Shown piece after piece: positions 7,838-13,762 of a DNA stretch of 22,036 nucleotides (the stretch's first letter is position 1; every line of letters starts with the position of its first letter). The notes beneath the pieces are model-generated. The model ran no database searches and was not told where the DNA came from. It worked only from the letters and a program-made list of their open reading frames with translations. The position numbers and the translations under genes were made by a program. This DNA is from a virus. The stretch spans positions 1 through 22,036 of IMG/VR virus record IMGVR_UViG_3300034062_003009. One strand, given 5' to 3'.

Positions 7838-8500
7838 ATGCCGTTTTACGTCCTGCCGACTGGCGGCGCTTCACCGGTGCTCGTGGGCAACGAGGCCCCG
7901 ACCGGCGGCATCGGCAACCTCAACGATCTGTTCCTGCAGAAGCCCGAGGGGATCCTGTACGGCCCCAAGACGGTGGGCGGATGGTCCACGGGCATCGATC
8001 TCAGGATCACCGGGCCCACGGGGGCGGGCGTGACGGGCCCGGCGGGCACGATCGGTGTTGACGGAGCCACCGGTCCTACGGGCGCCGCCTCGAATGTCAC
8101 CGGCCCGGCGGGCGCGACGGGCGCGCAGGGCGCCACGGGCCCGAGCGTGACGGGGCCCACGGGGCCGATCGGCCAGAACACGGTCGCCACGCCCACGGCG
8201 TTTGAGGCCGGCAGCACCGTGACCGGCCTCGACCTCTCGGCCGCCGACATTCACCGCCTGGCGGTGACCGGCACGACGGGCGTGAACGTGCAGGGTCTCG
8301 GGGCCACGGCCCCCGACGGCACCGCCGTGGTCGTGGTCAACGTCGGGGCCACGGCCCCGATCCTGCTCCAGCACGCCACCGGCCCTCTGGCAAACGCCCA
8401 GTTCGCCGTACCGTGGCAGGGCGACTACGAGCTGTCGGTGAACGGCGGGTCGGCCCTGCTGTTTTATGACAGCACGTCGGGAGTCTGGCGAGTCGTATGA
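7838..8500 (+). CDS. Collagen-like fibre protein
   Basis: 220 aa in three parts. Residues 1-55 form a globular N-terminus (VLVGNEAPTGGIGNLNDLFLQ). Residues about 58-112 hold Gly-X-Y repeats rich in GPT, GPA and GAT triplets, interrupted in places, which should form a collagen-like triple helix. Residues 115-220 form a beta-rich head with TGLDLSAADIHRLAVTGTTGVNVQGL, ending LLFYDSTSGVWRVV. Such proteins are trimeric phage fibres or capsid surface fibres. Low-complexity codons are nearly all GC-ended. The stop overlaps the next start (ATGA). Confidence 0.7.
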   Translation: MPFYVLPTGGASPVLVGNEAPTGGIGNLNDLFLQKPEGILYGPKTVGGWSTGIDLRITGPTGAGVTGPAGTIGVDGATGPTGAASNVTGPAGATGAQGATGPSVTGPTGPIGQNTVATPTAFEAGSTVTGLDLSAADIHRLAVTGTTGVNVQGLGATAPDGTAVVVVNVGATAPILLQHATGPLANAQFAVPWQGDYELSVNGGSALLFYDSTSGVWRVV

Positions 8501-8793
8501 AATCCGCCCCGCGATACTTCCGCTCGACTCCCGCCGTCTATGCGTCGATCGGCGAGCAGCTCGACCAGGCCTACGGCTACCCGCGGCCCGAGACGCTCAC
8601 CGACCGCACGCTGCCGCCGGTGGATCGGCTGCCCACCGACGAGCAGGGGCGGGTGTATCTGGCGGTGTCGGCCGCCTACTGCGACTACGTCCTGCCGGGC
8701 CAGCTGCTGCCCGATCTGCTCGCCGCCGGTCACGTCGAGGAGCTGTCGGCCGCCGAGTTCCACGCCATCTTCTCCGACTCCGGTGACGCATGA
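8497..8793 (+). CDS. Hypothetical protein, 98 aa, in fibre cluster
   Basis: No family recognised. The sequence has a basic start (MKSAPRYFRSTPAVYASIGEQLDQAYGYP), a region PPVDRLPTDEQGRVYLAVSAAYCDYVLPGQLL and an acidic helical end (ELSAAEFHAIFSDSGDA). It has no signal peptide or membrane segment. Both ends overlap neighbours by ATGA, so it is made together with the collagen-like protein and the first LamG-like protein; a structural or assembly role for the fibre is the simplest guess. Confidence 0.55.
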   Translation: MKSAPRYFRSTPAVYASIGEQLDQAYGYPRPETLTDRTLPPVDRLPTDEQGRVYLAVSAAYCDYVLPGQLLPDLLAAGHVEELSAAEFHAIFSDSGDA

Positions 8794-9638
8794 CGCTCGC
8801 AATCAGAACCATGCGTCCGGTGTCGCGGTCTTCGCTGCCGCGCCGCATCCGCGGCCTCGGGTTGTGGCTCGACGCGTCGGTGCGGTCGTCGCTGACGTTT
8901 AACGGCGACGGCGTGAGCGAGTGGCGCGACCTCTCCGGCCGCGGGCGGCATTTCACGCAGGCAACCGCTGCCAGCCAGCCCAGCGGCGCGAGCCGCACTT
9001 ACAACGGGCTAAGGGTGCTGGACTTCGACGGCACGCAGTATTTGGAGGGCAACGCGGCCACGCTGAATCTCGCACGCAACGTGCCGGGGCTCACGATGCT
9101 GCTCGTCGGCAAGTTCGATTCGGTTGTGGGAGGGGGGGCGGCCCAGCGGTTCTTCTCGGCCAGCGTGGGCGGGGATGTCCTAAGCCGGGCGTCGATTTTC
9201 CAAAACGTAAATGGCATCGTCTTGCGCGGCCGCCGGTTGGATTCTGATGCTTTTGCCTACGCCATCTACGATCCGGGCAGTAGCGTGCGGGACGCCAACG
9301 TCTACTCCAGCGTGATCGACTACGAAAACGCCGAGGCACGCATTTTCTCCGGCGGGACGCTGCGAGACACGAATGCCGCGTTCCAGACGCCGGGGGCTAC
9401 CCAGGACACGGACAGCAATGTGTTCCTGCTCGGCGCGTTCGAGCCGTCGCTGCTTCAAGGGCTGAACGGCTTTGTCGCCGAGATGATCGTCTACCCGCGC
9501 GTGCTCTCCGACCTCGAGCGGTGGCGGCTGGAGCAGTACCTGATCCGCAAGTGGCACCCGCAGCCCGAGCCGCCGGTGGCGGCCCGGTCGCTGTGGCTCG
9601 AAGAGATTTCCGACCCCGTCTATCACTGGAGCGTGTGA
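8790..9638 (+). CDS. LamG/concanavalin-like virion protein 1
   Basis: 282 aa. A short basic N-terminus leads to LGLWLDAS (about residue 29), then VSEWRDLSGRGRHFTQAT, LRVLDFDGTQYLEG, a central beta sandwich and a closing FVAEMIVYPRVLSDLERWRLEQYLIRKWH. This order is that of LamG-type jelly-roll domains that bind carbohydrate or cell-surface ligands, common in planctomycete and phage proteins. It is likely part of the receptor-binding or surface apparatus. It is a paralogue of the gene at 10433, sharing the same opening and closing motifs. The middle (around 9180-9340) is less GC-rich than the ends. Confidence 0.75.
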   Translation: MTLAIRTMRPVSRSSLPRRIRGLGLWLDASVRSSLTFNGDGVSEWRDLSGRGRHFTQATAASQPSGASRTYNGLRVLDFDGTQYLEGNAATLNLARNVPGLTMLLVGKFDSVVGGGAAQRFFSASVGGDVLSRASIFQNVNGIVLRGRRLDSDAFAYAIYDPGSSVRDANVYSSVIDYENAEARIFSGGTLRDTNAAFQTPGATQDTDSNVFLLGAFEPSLLQGLNGFVAEMIVYPRVLSDLERWRLEQYLIRKWHPQPEPPVAARSLWLEEISDPVYHWSV

Positions 9639-9639
9639 C

Positions 9640-9981
9640 ATGCCCGGCCCCGATCTCAACGGCCCCACGAAGGTGGAGGCGAAGTTTCACAGCCTGACCG
9701 CGGGCACCAACTCCACGGGCGTGCTGACCTGCCCGACCGGGGCGGTGCTGCGGATCGTGTCGCTGACGGCCGACAACATCGACGGCACGAACGCCGCCGA
9801 CATCACGCTCGAGGTGGGCAGCACAAAACTCCGCAGCACGATCGCGGTGCCGGCCGACGCGAGCCTGATCCTCGTGGACCGCAACTACCCGCTCTACGTC
9901 ACCGAAAACGTGGCGCTCAAGTGCCAGGCCTCGGCCGCCGGCGACATCCAGATCAACGTGTCGTACGAAGAGATCACCTGA
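9640..9981 (+). CDS. Small beta-rich virion protein
   Basis: 113 aa, with alternating strands throughout: KVEAKFHSLTAGTNSTGVLTCPTGAVLRIVSLTADNID, DITLEVGSTKLRSTIAVPADASLILVD, YPLYVTENVALKCQASAAGDIQINVSYEEIT. It looks like a single beta-sandwich or jelly-roll domain, as found in phage head or fibre accessory proteins. No named family is recognised. It is separated from the LamG gene by a single base and overlaps the next gene by TGATG. Confidence 0.55.
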   Translation: MPGPDLNGPTKVEAKFHSLTAGTNSTGVLTCPTGAVLRIVSLTADNIDGTNAADITLEVGSTKLRSTIAVPADASLILVDRNYPLYVTENVALKCQASAAGDIQINVSYEEIT

Positions 9982-10436
9982 TGCCCGCCCTCAACGATCC
10001 CTGCTGGCGCGACGCCAGCGGCGTGGCTCACCTGAGCCTCCCGCACCGCGTCCACCTGCCCGACGGCACGACCCGCACCGACCCGAGCCAGTGGTCGCTC
10101 GACCAATTCGTGCTCGCCGCCACCGGCTGGACGCGATCAACGCTGACGCAGGCCGACCTTGATCGGCTGTTCCCGCCGCCCCCCGAGCCGACCTGGGAGG
10201 AGGCGGGCTTCCTGACGCCGGGAGGCTGGCGGCTTGGCTGGACGGCCGACCGCGTGGCGTTGCTCACGGGGCTGTATGTCCTCGCTGCGAGGGCAGCCCA
10301 GCTCGGCATCGACCAGCCCATCGTCGTGAGCGACATGGCGGGCGAGCGGCACACGCTGACGTTCCAAGAGTTCGAGCAGTTGATGCTCGCGTATGGTGCG
10401 GCCCGGGCTGCGGCGAGTGCAGGAGGTGAGGCATGA
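9981..10436 (+). CDS. DUF4376-like fibre-associated protein
   Basis: 151 aa. The N-terminus holds a short beta region (DASGVAHLSLPHRVHLPDGTTRTDPSQW). The C-terminus, after a Pro-rich PPPPEPTWEEAGF linker and a helical DRVALLTGLYVLAARAAQLG, reads IVVSDMAGERHTLTFQEFEQLMLAYGAA. That pattern resembles the DUF4376 domain of tail-fibre assembly proteins. It may be a fibre chaperone or component for the LamG proteins on either side. An excellent AGGAGGTGAGGC ribosome site for the following gene lies in its last codons. Confidence 0.5.
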   Translation: MPALNDPCWRDASGVAHLSLPHRVHLPDGTTRTDPSQWSLDQFVLAATGWTRSTLTQADLDRLFPPPPEPTWEEAGFLTPGGWRLGWTADRVALLTGLYVLAARAAQLGIDQPIVVSDMAGERHTLTFQEFEQLMLAYGAARAAASAGGEA

Positions 10437-11323
10437 GTCGGGCAAGAGGCGGTTACATCGGCTTCAATCGCGTGCCGGCGGCGGCGGCGTTGAACTCTGC
10501 GGCGAGCGGGGTGTGGAGTCTCAGGGAGGCCGAGGCTCTCAAGCGGGCGGGGACGTGGCCCCTTGCTGCTCCGGGCGGCGTCGGTTCCGGCCTGCAACTG
10601 TGGCTCGACGCTTCCGACGCCAGCACGCTTTACGATGCCACCAGCGGCGGCTCGCTCGTTGCGGCGGATGGCGGCGTAGCGCGGTGGGAGGACAAGTCTG
10701 GAAACTCGCGGCACATGACGCAAGCGACGAGCGGCAGTCGGCCTGCACGCAAGACGGCGATTCAAGGCGGGCTGGATGTGCTGCGGTTTGACGGTAGTAA
10801 TGATTTCATGCAGCGAGACTCGTTTAGCTTCTTCAATGCCACCGGGTTTACCGGCTTTGTTGTCGCCAAATCCGACGAGACAGCAGATCGCTGGATGCTA
10901 ACGTGGACAATTCCGGGCGACAACGATGACTATGGACTGATTGCATTACGTCGCAACGGCGCAAGCCCGGCTCGGAATCATTTTGTTTTCGGCGGCAGCA
11001 ATACTAGCATCACCGAAACAACCGAGACAACAGGCTTTGCCGCGCTAACGCATCGCGTCACAAGCGGCTCAATGTCTGCGCATCGAAACGGCAATTTGAT
11101 CGGCACTCAGTCTGTGACTGCTACTGGAACGGGCCAAGGAGGCCGTAACATTCCGACGCGAAGCGTTCTCAATATCGGCGCGCTTGTGCGGCCAGGAAAC
11201 CCTAACGGAACTGTTTTCTTCAAGGGCGATATCGCGGAAATCATTTGGTATGACAGTGGGCTGTCCGACGCCAACCGCTCCGCCGTCGAGACCTACCTCC
11301 TCGCCAAGTGGGGCATCACATGA
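10433..11323 (+). CDS. LamG/concanavalin-like virion protein 2
   Basis: 296 aa. Following an Ala-rich N-terminus it repeats the plan of the protein at 8790: LQLWLDASDASTLYD (about residue 54), VARWEDKSGNSRHMTQAT, LDVLRFDGSNDFMQ and a final GDIAEIIWYDSGLSDANRSAVETYLLAKWGIT. From about 10780 to 11230 the DNA drops to near 50% GC, whereas the first 300 bases are as GC-rich as the rest of the phage. The ligand-binding core therefore looks exchanged with foreign DNA while the ends are kept. AGGAGG at 10421-10426 supports ATG 10433. Confidence 0.75.
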   Translation: MSRARGGYIGFNRVPAAAALNSAASGVWSLREAEALKRAGTWPLAAPGGVGSGLQLWLDASDASTLYDATSGGSLVAADGGVARWEDKSGNSRHMTQATSGSRPARKTAIQGGLDVLRFDGSNDFMQRDSFSFFNATGFTGFVVAKSDETADRWMLTWTIPGDNDDYGLIALRRNGASPARNHFVFGGSNTSITETTETTGFAALTHRVTSGSMSAHRNGNLIGTQSVTATGTGQGGRNIPTRSVLNIGALVRPGNPNGTVFFKGDIAEIIWYDSGLSDANRSAVETYLLAKWGIT

Positions 11324-11421
11324 CGCTCTACTACGCCGTGACCGACGAGGCCACCATTTTTCTCCTCTGCGCGATCCTCCAAACGCTCTGCCTCTGCTAC
11401 CTCGTGTGGCGGTCGCCGTAG
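11320..11421 (+). CDS. 33-aa single-pass membrane peptide
   Basis: The ATG overlaps the LamG stop (ATGA), so translation is probably coupled. The product has an N-terminal TLYYAVTDEA and a hydrophobic segment TIFLLCAILQTLCLCYLV long enough to span a membrane, with three Cys, and ends WRSP. A holin or spanin-like role is possible but unsupported. It is the last gene before a hairpin-rich gap. Confidence 0.5.
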   Translation: MTLYYAVTDEATIFLLCAILQTLCLCYLVWRSP

Positions 11422-11449
11422 ACTGCCCTGCCATGTGCGGGGGCAGATG

Positions 11450-11500
11450 GCCCCGCCGTCGCTGACCTCGCGTGCCACGCGAGCGAGGCGGCGGCGGGGC
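11450..11500 (+). terminator. Large two-part hairpin ending the surface-protein operon
   Basis: Outer arms GCCCCGCCGTCGC (11450-11462) and GCGGCGGCGGGGC (11488-11500) pair with one mismatch. Inside, CTCGCGTG (11467-11474) and CACGCGAG (11476-11483) pair perfectly around one base; the actual loop must open slightly. A smaller stem CTGCCC/GGGCAG lies at 11423-11446. This is the most convincing transcript end between the surface genes and the cassette array. Confidence 0.6.
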
Positions 11501-11546
11501 GAAATCAGGCGTAGACTCGCTGGACGGCGGCGGTAGGATGGCGGGC

Positions 11547-11648
11547 ATGAAGATTACAATCACGGCGCGGTATGTGGTTATTTGGCGTGACGGAGCAGCG
11601 GTGCGGATTCCGTACGCGCGACGACTGACGCTAGAGGACGGAAAGTAA
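11547..11648 (+). CDS. Possible 33-aa basic protein
   Basis: A small open frame, MKITITARYVVIWRDGAAVR then IPYARRLTLEDGK, between hairpins. Amino-acid composition is protein-like (alternating beta pattern, basic) rather than shadow-like. ATG 11538, three codons upstream, is an alternative start. No family is recognised, and the ribosome site is poor. Confidence 0.35.
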   Translation: MKITITARYVVIWRDGAAVRIPYARRLTLEDGK

Positions 11649-11679
11649 CGCCCCAACCGTAAGAAAAAGTCACCACTTT

Positions 11680-11699
11680 TCGTATCATATACGATACGA
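11680..11699. promoter_or_regulatory. Palindrome TCGTATC-N6-GATACGA
   Basis: A perfect 7-bp inverted repeat around ATATAC, enclosed by a second inverted repeat CGCCCCAA (11649-11656) and TTGGGGCG (11700-11707). A shorter relative, TCGTAT-GTG-ATACGA, lies at 14330. It could be an operator or recombinase site, or part of a terminator stem. Confidence 0.45.
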
Positions 11700-11731
11700 T
11701 TGGGGCGGCCGAAACTGCGTAATGTCAACGA

Positions 11732-11754
11732 AAACTAGGTAGCAAACTAGGTAG
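11732..11754. repeat. Tandem direct repeat AAACTAGGTAG x2
   Basis: AAACTAGGTAG occurs at 11732-11742 and 11744-11754, one base apart. Two exact 11-base copies in a non-coding gap just before the cassette array suggest a protein-binding site. There is not enough to call it an attI. Confidence 0.5.
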
Positions 11755-11771
11755 AACCGAAGAGTGGCACA

Positions 11772-11831
11772 GCGATCCCGGCGGGCAGGCACCGCACCGA
11801 TAAAGCGGCCCGCCGAACCCGCCGGGATCGC
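11772..11831. repeat. 14-bp inverted repeat before first array gene
   Basis: GCGATCCCGGCGGG (11772-11785) and CCCGCCGGGATCGC (11818-11831) are exact inverted copies. An alternative inner pairing GGCGGGC/GCCCGCC (11780-11786, 11807-11813) exists. It lies 19 bases before the start at 11851. A terminator, attenuator or decayed attC-like site are possible; no GTT end is present. Confidence 0.5.
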
Positions 11832-11850
11832 CATTCTGGAGCATGGACAA

Positions 11851-12126
11851 ATGAGCGACATCCTGGCCGACTACCGCGAGTGGCGTGACCAACAGGCGGC
11901 TCGCGTCAGCACCCACAGCGGCGGGTGCCATATGTGGCACAAGGACTGCATGATCCACCGGCTCGCGGATGCGCTGGAGCGAGCGAGGCTCACCGACGAG
12001 GAGCGGCACGCCATCGCGGTCGTCCGCAACTGCGCCATGACGCGAGCCGAGAGGTTTCTGACGCAGAGCGATGCGGAGAGGGAAGCGACGCTTGTGCTGT
12101 GGAGATTGCGGGAACGGCTGGGCTGA
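11851..12126 (+). CDS. LTDEER-type small protein (array gene 1)
   Basis: 91 aa. The N-terminal half is MSDILADYREWRDQQAARVS followed by a Cys/His patch (SGGCHMWHKDCMIHRL). The C-terminal half has LTDEERHAIAVVRN and ends LVLWRLRERLG. The LTDEER-x-AI motif with a Leu/Arg-rich end also occurs in the array gene at 13719; I associate this kind of protein with planctomycete genomes, but the function is unknown. I chose ATG 11851 (GGAG at 11838-11841) over GTG 11764, because the longer form would run through the inverted repeat at 11772-11831. The stop overlaps the first attC-like site. Confidence 0.6.
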   Translation: MSDILADYREWRDQQAARVSTHSGGCHMWHKDCMIHRLADALERARLTDEERHAIAVVRNCAMTRAERFLTQSDAEREATLVLWRLRERLG

Positions 12127-12172
12127 GAACGCCAGCGATCAGCGGCTCGTCCGCTGCATCGCGTGGTTATGC
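12124..12172 (+). repeat. attC-like site A
   Basis: 49 bases. The outer box TGAGAAC overlaps the stop codon of the preceding gene and the other end is GTTATGC (12166-12172). Inner arms CAGCGG (12140-12145) and CCGCTG (12151-12156) pair around CTCGT, and GCGAT pairs with ATCGC outside. One base on the 3' side is left unpaired, as in attC sites. The loop holds no start codon. Confidence 0.75.
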
Positions 12173-12197
12173 CGGGTTGAATCACAAGGAGACGCAG

Positions 12198-12488
12198 ATG
12201 CGAATCGTTGGCTTTGAAGAGTTTTGCAGCCTGCCCGAAGGCACCGTGTTTTCCTACTGGAAGCCGTGCCAAACGTCTGGCTTGTACCGGCGAGGCGAAG
12301 TCATCTCGTTCGACGGCGGGCCGCGTGATTTCTACGAGGCTTCGCTTTTGGCAGAGAGCCGCAACGGGGAGCCGCCGGCTGTCGATTTGACTGAGGGTCG
12401 CTGGGGTATGTTTGACTACGACCAGCAGTTCGCCGTTTATGAAGACCAAGACATTTACGACATGATCTATGGGCTGGGGATAGCATAG
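12198..12488 (+). CDS. Hypothetical acidic protein (cassette 2)
   Basis: 96 aa with its own ribosome site (AAGGAGACGCAG before ATG 12198). Sequence: MRIVGFEEFCSLPEGTVFSY, YRRGEVISFDGGPRDFYEAS, GRWGMFDYDQQFAVYEDQDI, ending YGLGIA. It is aromatic-rich and acidic, without membrane segments; it resembles small accessory proteins of phages and cassettes, but no family is recognised. Its cassette begins with TTATGC, and the repeat directly after its stop begins GCATAAC, the exact complement. The gene following site A thus has its own start, in contrast to those following sites B-E. Confidence 0.65.
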   Translation: MRIVGFEEFCSLPEGTVFSYWKPCQTSGLYRRGEVISFDGGPRDFYEASLLAESRNGEPPAVDLTEGRWGMFDYDQQFAVYEDQDIYDMIYGLGIA

Positions 12489-12577
12489 GCATAACGCCAG
12501 AGATCTGCGGCATCGAACACAGGAGCAACCATGAGTGACGAGGTAGATGAGATGTCCGCTGGATCGCTTGGTTCTCG
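12489..12577 (+). repeat. attC-like site B, start-carrying
   Basis: 89 bases. Outer boxes are GCATAAC (12489-12495) and GTTCTCG (12571-12577); inner arms are CTGCGG and CCGCTG. The loop contains CACAGGAGCAACC and ATG 12531, so the next gene starts inside the site. Because the two outer boxes belong to different cassettes, only AAC/GTT pair here. Confidence 0.7.
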
Positions 12578-12719
12578 CCTGCTGTCTATGGTGGCGATTG
12601 TCATTGCCGGCCTTGCGCTGTGGCGGTTTGGGGAAATGGCTGTCGTTGTGCAAAACCTGATCGTAGCCCAGCAAAGCGACAATCGAAGGCTTGACGAACT
12701 TGAGGCAGCAAGGAGATAG
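12531..12719 (+). CDS. Small membrane protein with attC-encoded leader (cassette 3, gene 1)
   Basis: 62 aa. The first 14 residues (MSDEVDEMSAGSLG) are encoded by the loop and 3' arm of site B; the cassette itself contributes from Ser15. A transmembrane segment (SMVAIVIAGLALWRFGEMAVVV, about 19-40) is followed by a helical, charged tail (AQQSDNRRLDELEAARR) that could form a coiled coil. AGGAG lies before the ATG, inside the site. N-out/C-in topology is not decidable. A role in the cell envelope, in exclusion or in lysis is possible but not shown. AAGGAGA in its last codons serves the next gene. Confidence 0.65.
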   Translation: MSDEVDEMSAGSLGSRLLSMVAIVIAGLALWRFGEMAVVVQNLIVAQQSDNRRLDELEAARR

Positions 12720-12724
12720 ACGAA

Positions 12725-13027
12725 ATGGACGTTGTAACTGGTGAAAAATCGTATCTGCTCACGGACTACTGCCCGAGCCGGAAGTACGCGCTGGCGAAGT
12801 TCACGGACGGCAACGGCAAGCAGTGGTGGCAACTCGCCTACCGCTGGGGATTGTGGACGTACTATCTGAATCGGCTCACGCGATTTGCGAGCGGCTCAAC
12901 CGGCGTGAGGCATCCGATGGTGTTCGATACGCCGGAAGAGGCGAAGGAGCATCTGGCGTGGGAGCGAGATGAGATCGACCGCGAGGCGAAGTCGCAGGAC
13001 ATCTCTATGGAGTTTGTGGACGGCTGA
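12725..13027 (+). CDS. Hypothetical Trp/Tyr-rich protein (cassette 3, gene 2)
   Basis: 100 aa, five bases after the membrane protein in the same cassette, with AAGGAG before ATG 12725. Features: MDVVTGEKSYLLTDYCPSRK, GKQWWQLAYRWGLWTYYLNR, then a helical acidic C-terminus FDTPEEAKEHLAWERDEIDRE. It is the only cassette here with two genes, so the pair may act together (for example a membrane protein and a soluble partner). No family is recognised. Its stop TGA overlaps the outer box of site C. Confidence 0.6.
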   Translation: MDVVTGEKSYLLTDYCPSRKYALAKFTDGNGKQWWQLAYRWGLWTYYLNRLTRFASGSTGVRHPMVFDTPEEAKEHLAWERDEIDREAKSQDISMEFVDG

Positions 13028-13114
13028 GAACGCCAGAGATGAATGGCTGCGAACACAGGAGCATGACACCATGAAAGACGAAGCCGAGCAGTCCATTCCA
13101 TCGCGTGGTTCTGT
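13025..13114 (+). repeat. attC-like site C, start-carrying, second arm type
   Basis: 90 bases. Outer boxes are TGAGAAC (13025-13031) and GTTCTGT (13108-13114). Inner arms differ from site A (GATGAATGG-CTG against CAG-TCCATTCCATC) but still pair with each other, so the change is compensated on both sides, with an extra base on the 3' side. The loop carries AGGAGCATGACACC and ATG 13071. Confidence 0.72.
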
Positions 13115-13385
13115 GGGCGAAGTGCTGGCGAAGGGCATCGCGGACATCATTCGGATTGCGACCGAGCCGGATTGGATTCCGGTGGCGGAGCAGAGACCTC
13201 CTGACTGCCAGGCGGTGCTCGCCTATGATCCGCGAGTGCCAGCCGACGACGCAATCGCCATGCTGTCGTTCAACGTATCCAGCGGAGAGTGGTCGTGTCC
13301 GTGTGCTCGCGAGAGCGATCCCGCATATGACTACGAGCCGACCCACTGGATGCCGCTCCCGGCCCCGCCACAAGCCGACAGGTAG
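13071..13385 (+). CDS. DUF551-domain protein with attC-encoded leader (cassette 4)
   Basis: 104 aa. Residues 1-13 (MKDEAEQSIPSRG) come from site C. After a helical VGEVLAKGIADIIRIATE, the domain from Trp35 (WIPVAEQRPPDCQAVLAYDP) to THWMPLPAPP near the C-terminus has the W-I-P-V opening and T-H-W-M-P-L-P ending of DUF551, a small domain frequent in phages and prophages with no settled function. The leader is additional to the normal DUF551 unit. The cassette starts TTCTGT, and the site after the gene begins ACAGAAC. Confidence 0.75.
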   Translation: MKDEAEQSIPSRGSVGEVLAKGIADIIRIATEPDWIPVAEQRPPDCQAVLAYDPRVPADDAIAMLSFNVSSGEWSCPCARESDPAYDYEPTHWMPLPAPPQADR

Positions 13386-13387
13386 CC

Positions 13388-13476
13388 ACAGAACACCAGC
13401 GATCAGCGGCATCGAACGCAGGAGCGACCATGACAGACGAGGTGAATGAGATGTCCGCTGCATCGCGTGGTTCTGG
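13388..13476 (+). repeat. attC-like site D, start-carrying
   Basis: 89 bases. Outer boxes are ACAGAAC (13388-13394) and GTTCTGG (13470-13476). Inner arms GCGATCAGCGG and CCGCTGCATCGC pair with one extra base on the 3' side. The loop holds CGCAGGAGCGACC and ATG 13430. Confidence 0.75.
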
Positions 13477-13672
13477 CGGCGGATCCGCAGGGTTCACCGC
13501 AGAACTTTCCGACCTGCTCAACAGGTACACCATGGAGAGCGCGAGCGGCACACCAGACTTCATCCTCGCAAGGTATCTCACCGACTGCCTTCTCGCGTGG
13601 AATCGGTCGATGCAGGAGCGTGAGGCATGGTACGGCCGACAGGCCAACCCCGACATGAGCGGATTGGATTGA
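13430..13672 (+). CDS. Small helical protein with attC-encoded leader (cassette 5)
   Basis: 80 aa. Residues 1-14 (MTDEVNEMSAASRG) derive from site D, followed by a flexible SGGGSAGF. The body ELSDLLNRYTMESASGTPDF then ILARYLTDCLLAWNRSMQER and EAWYGRQ is mostly helical and reminds me of small phage-associated proteins with a TPDFILA..L..CL..W pattern; I cannot name a family. The Gly/Ser stretch would act as a linker between leader and body. The cassette start (G)TTCTGGC is the exact complement of GCCAGAAC in the site following the gene. Confidence 0.65.
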   Translation: MTDEVNEMSAASRGSGGGSAGFTAELSDLLNRYTMESASGTPDFILARYLTDCLLAWNRSMQEREAWYGRQANPDMSGLD

Positions 13673-13762
13673 GCCAGAACGATTGCGATCAGCGGCATCG
13701 AACACAGGAGCATGACACATGACAGACGAGAATGAGCAGTCCATTCCATCGCGTGGTTCTCA
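13673..13762 (+). repeat. attC-like site E, start-carrying, chimeric arms
   Basis: 90 bases. Outer boxes are GCCAGAAC (13673-13680) and GTTCTCA (13756-13762). The left half is like site D (GCGATCAGCGGCATCG), while the right half is like site C (CAGTCCATTCCATCGCG). The inner arms therefore pair imperfectly. The loop holds ACAGGAGCATGACAC and ATG 13719. Confidence 0.68.

Noticed and set aside
10433-11323. Variable region of a diversity-generating retroelement
   Set aside because: No reverse transcriptase or template repeat is visible in the window, and the composition shift is better explained by recombination.
11680-11699. dif-like Xer recombination site (arms around a six-base centre)
   Set aside because: The arms lack the known dif consensus, and only about seven bases per arm match; kept as an unspecified palindrome.
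11649-11760. attI site of an integron
   Set aside because: No integrase gene and no GTT junction to the first cassette; direct repeats alone are too little.
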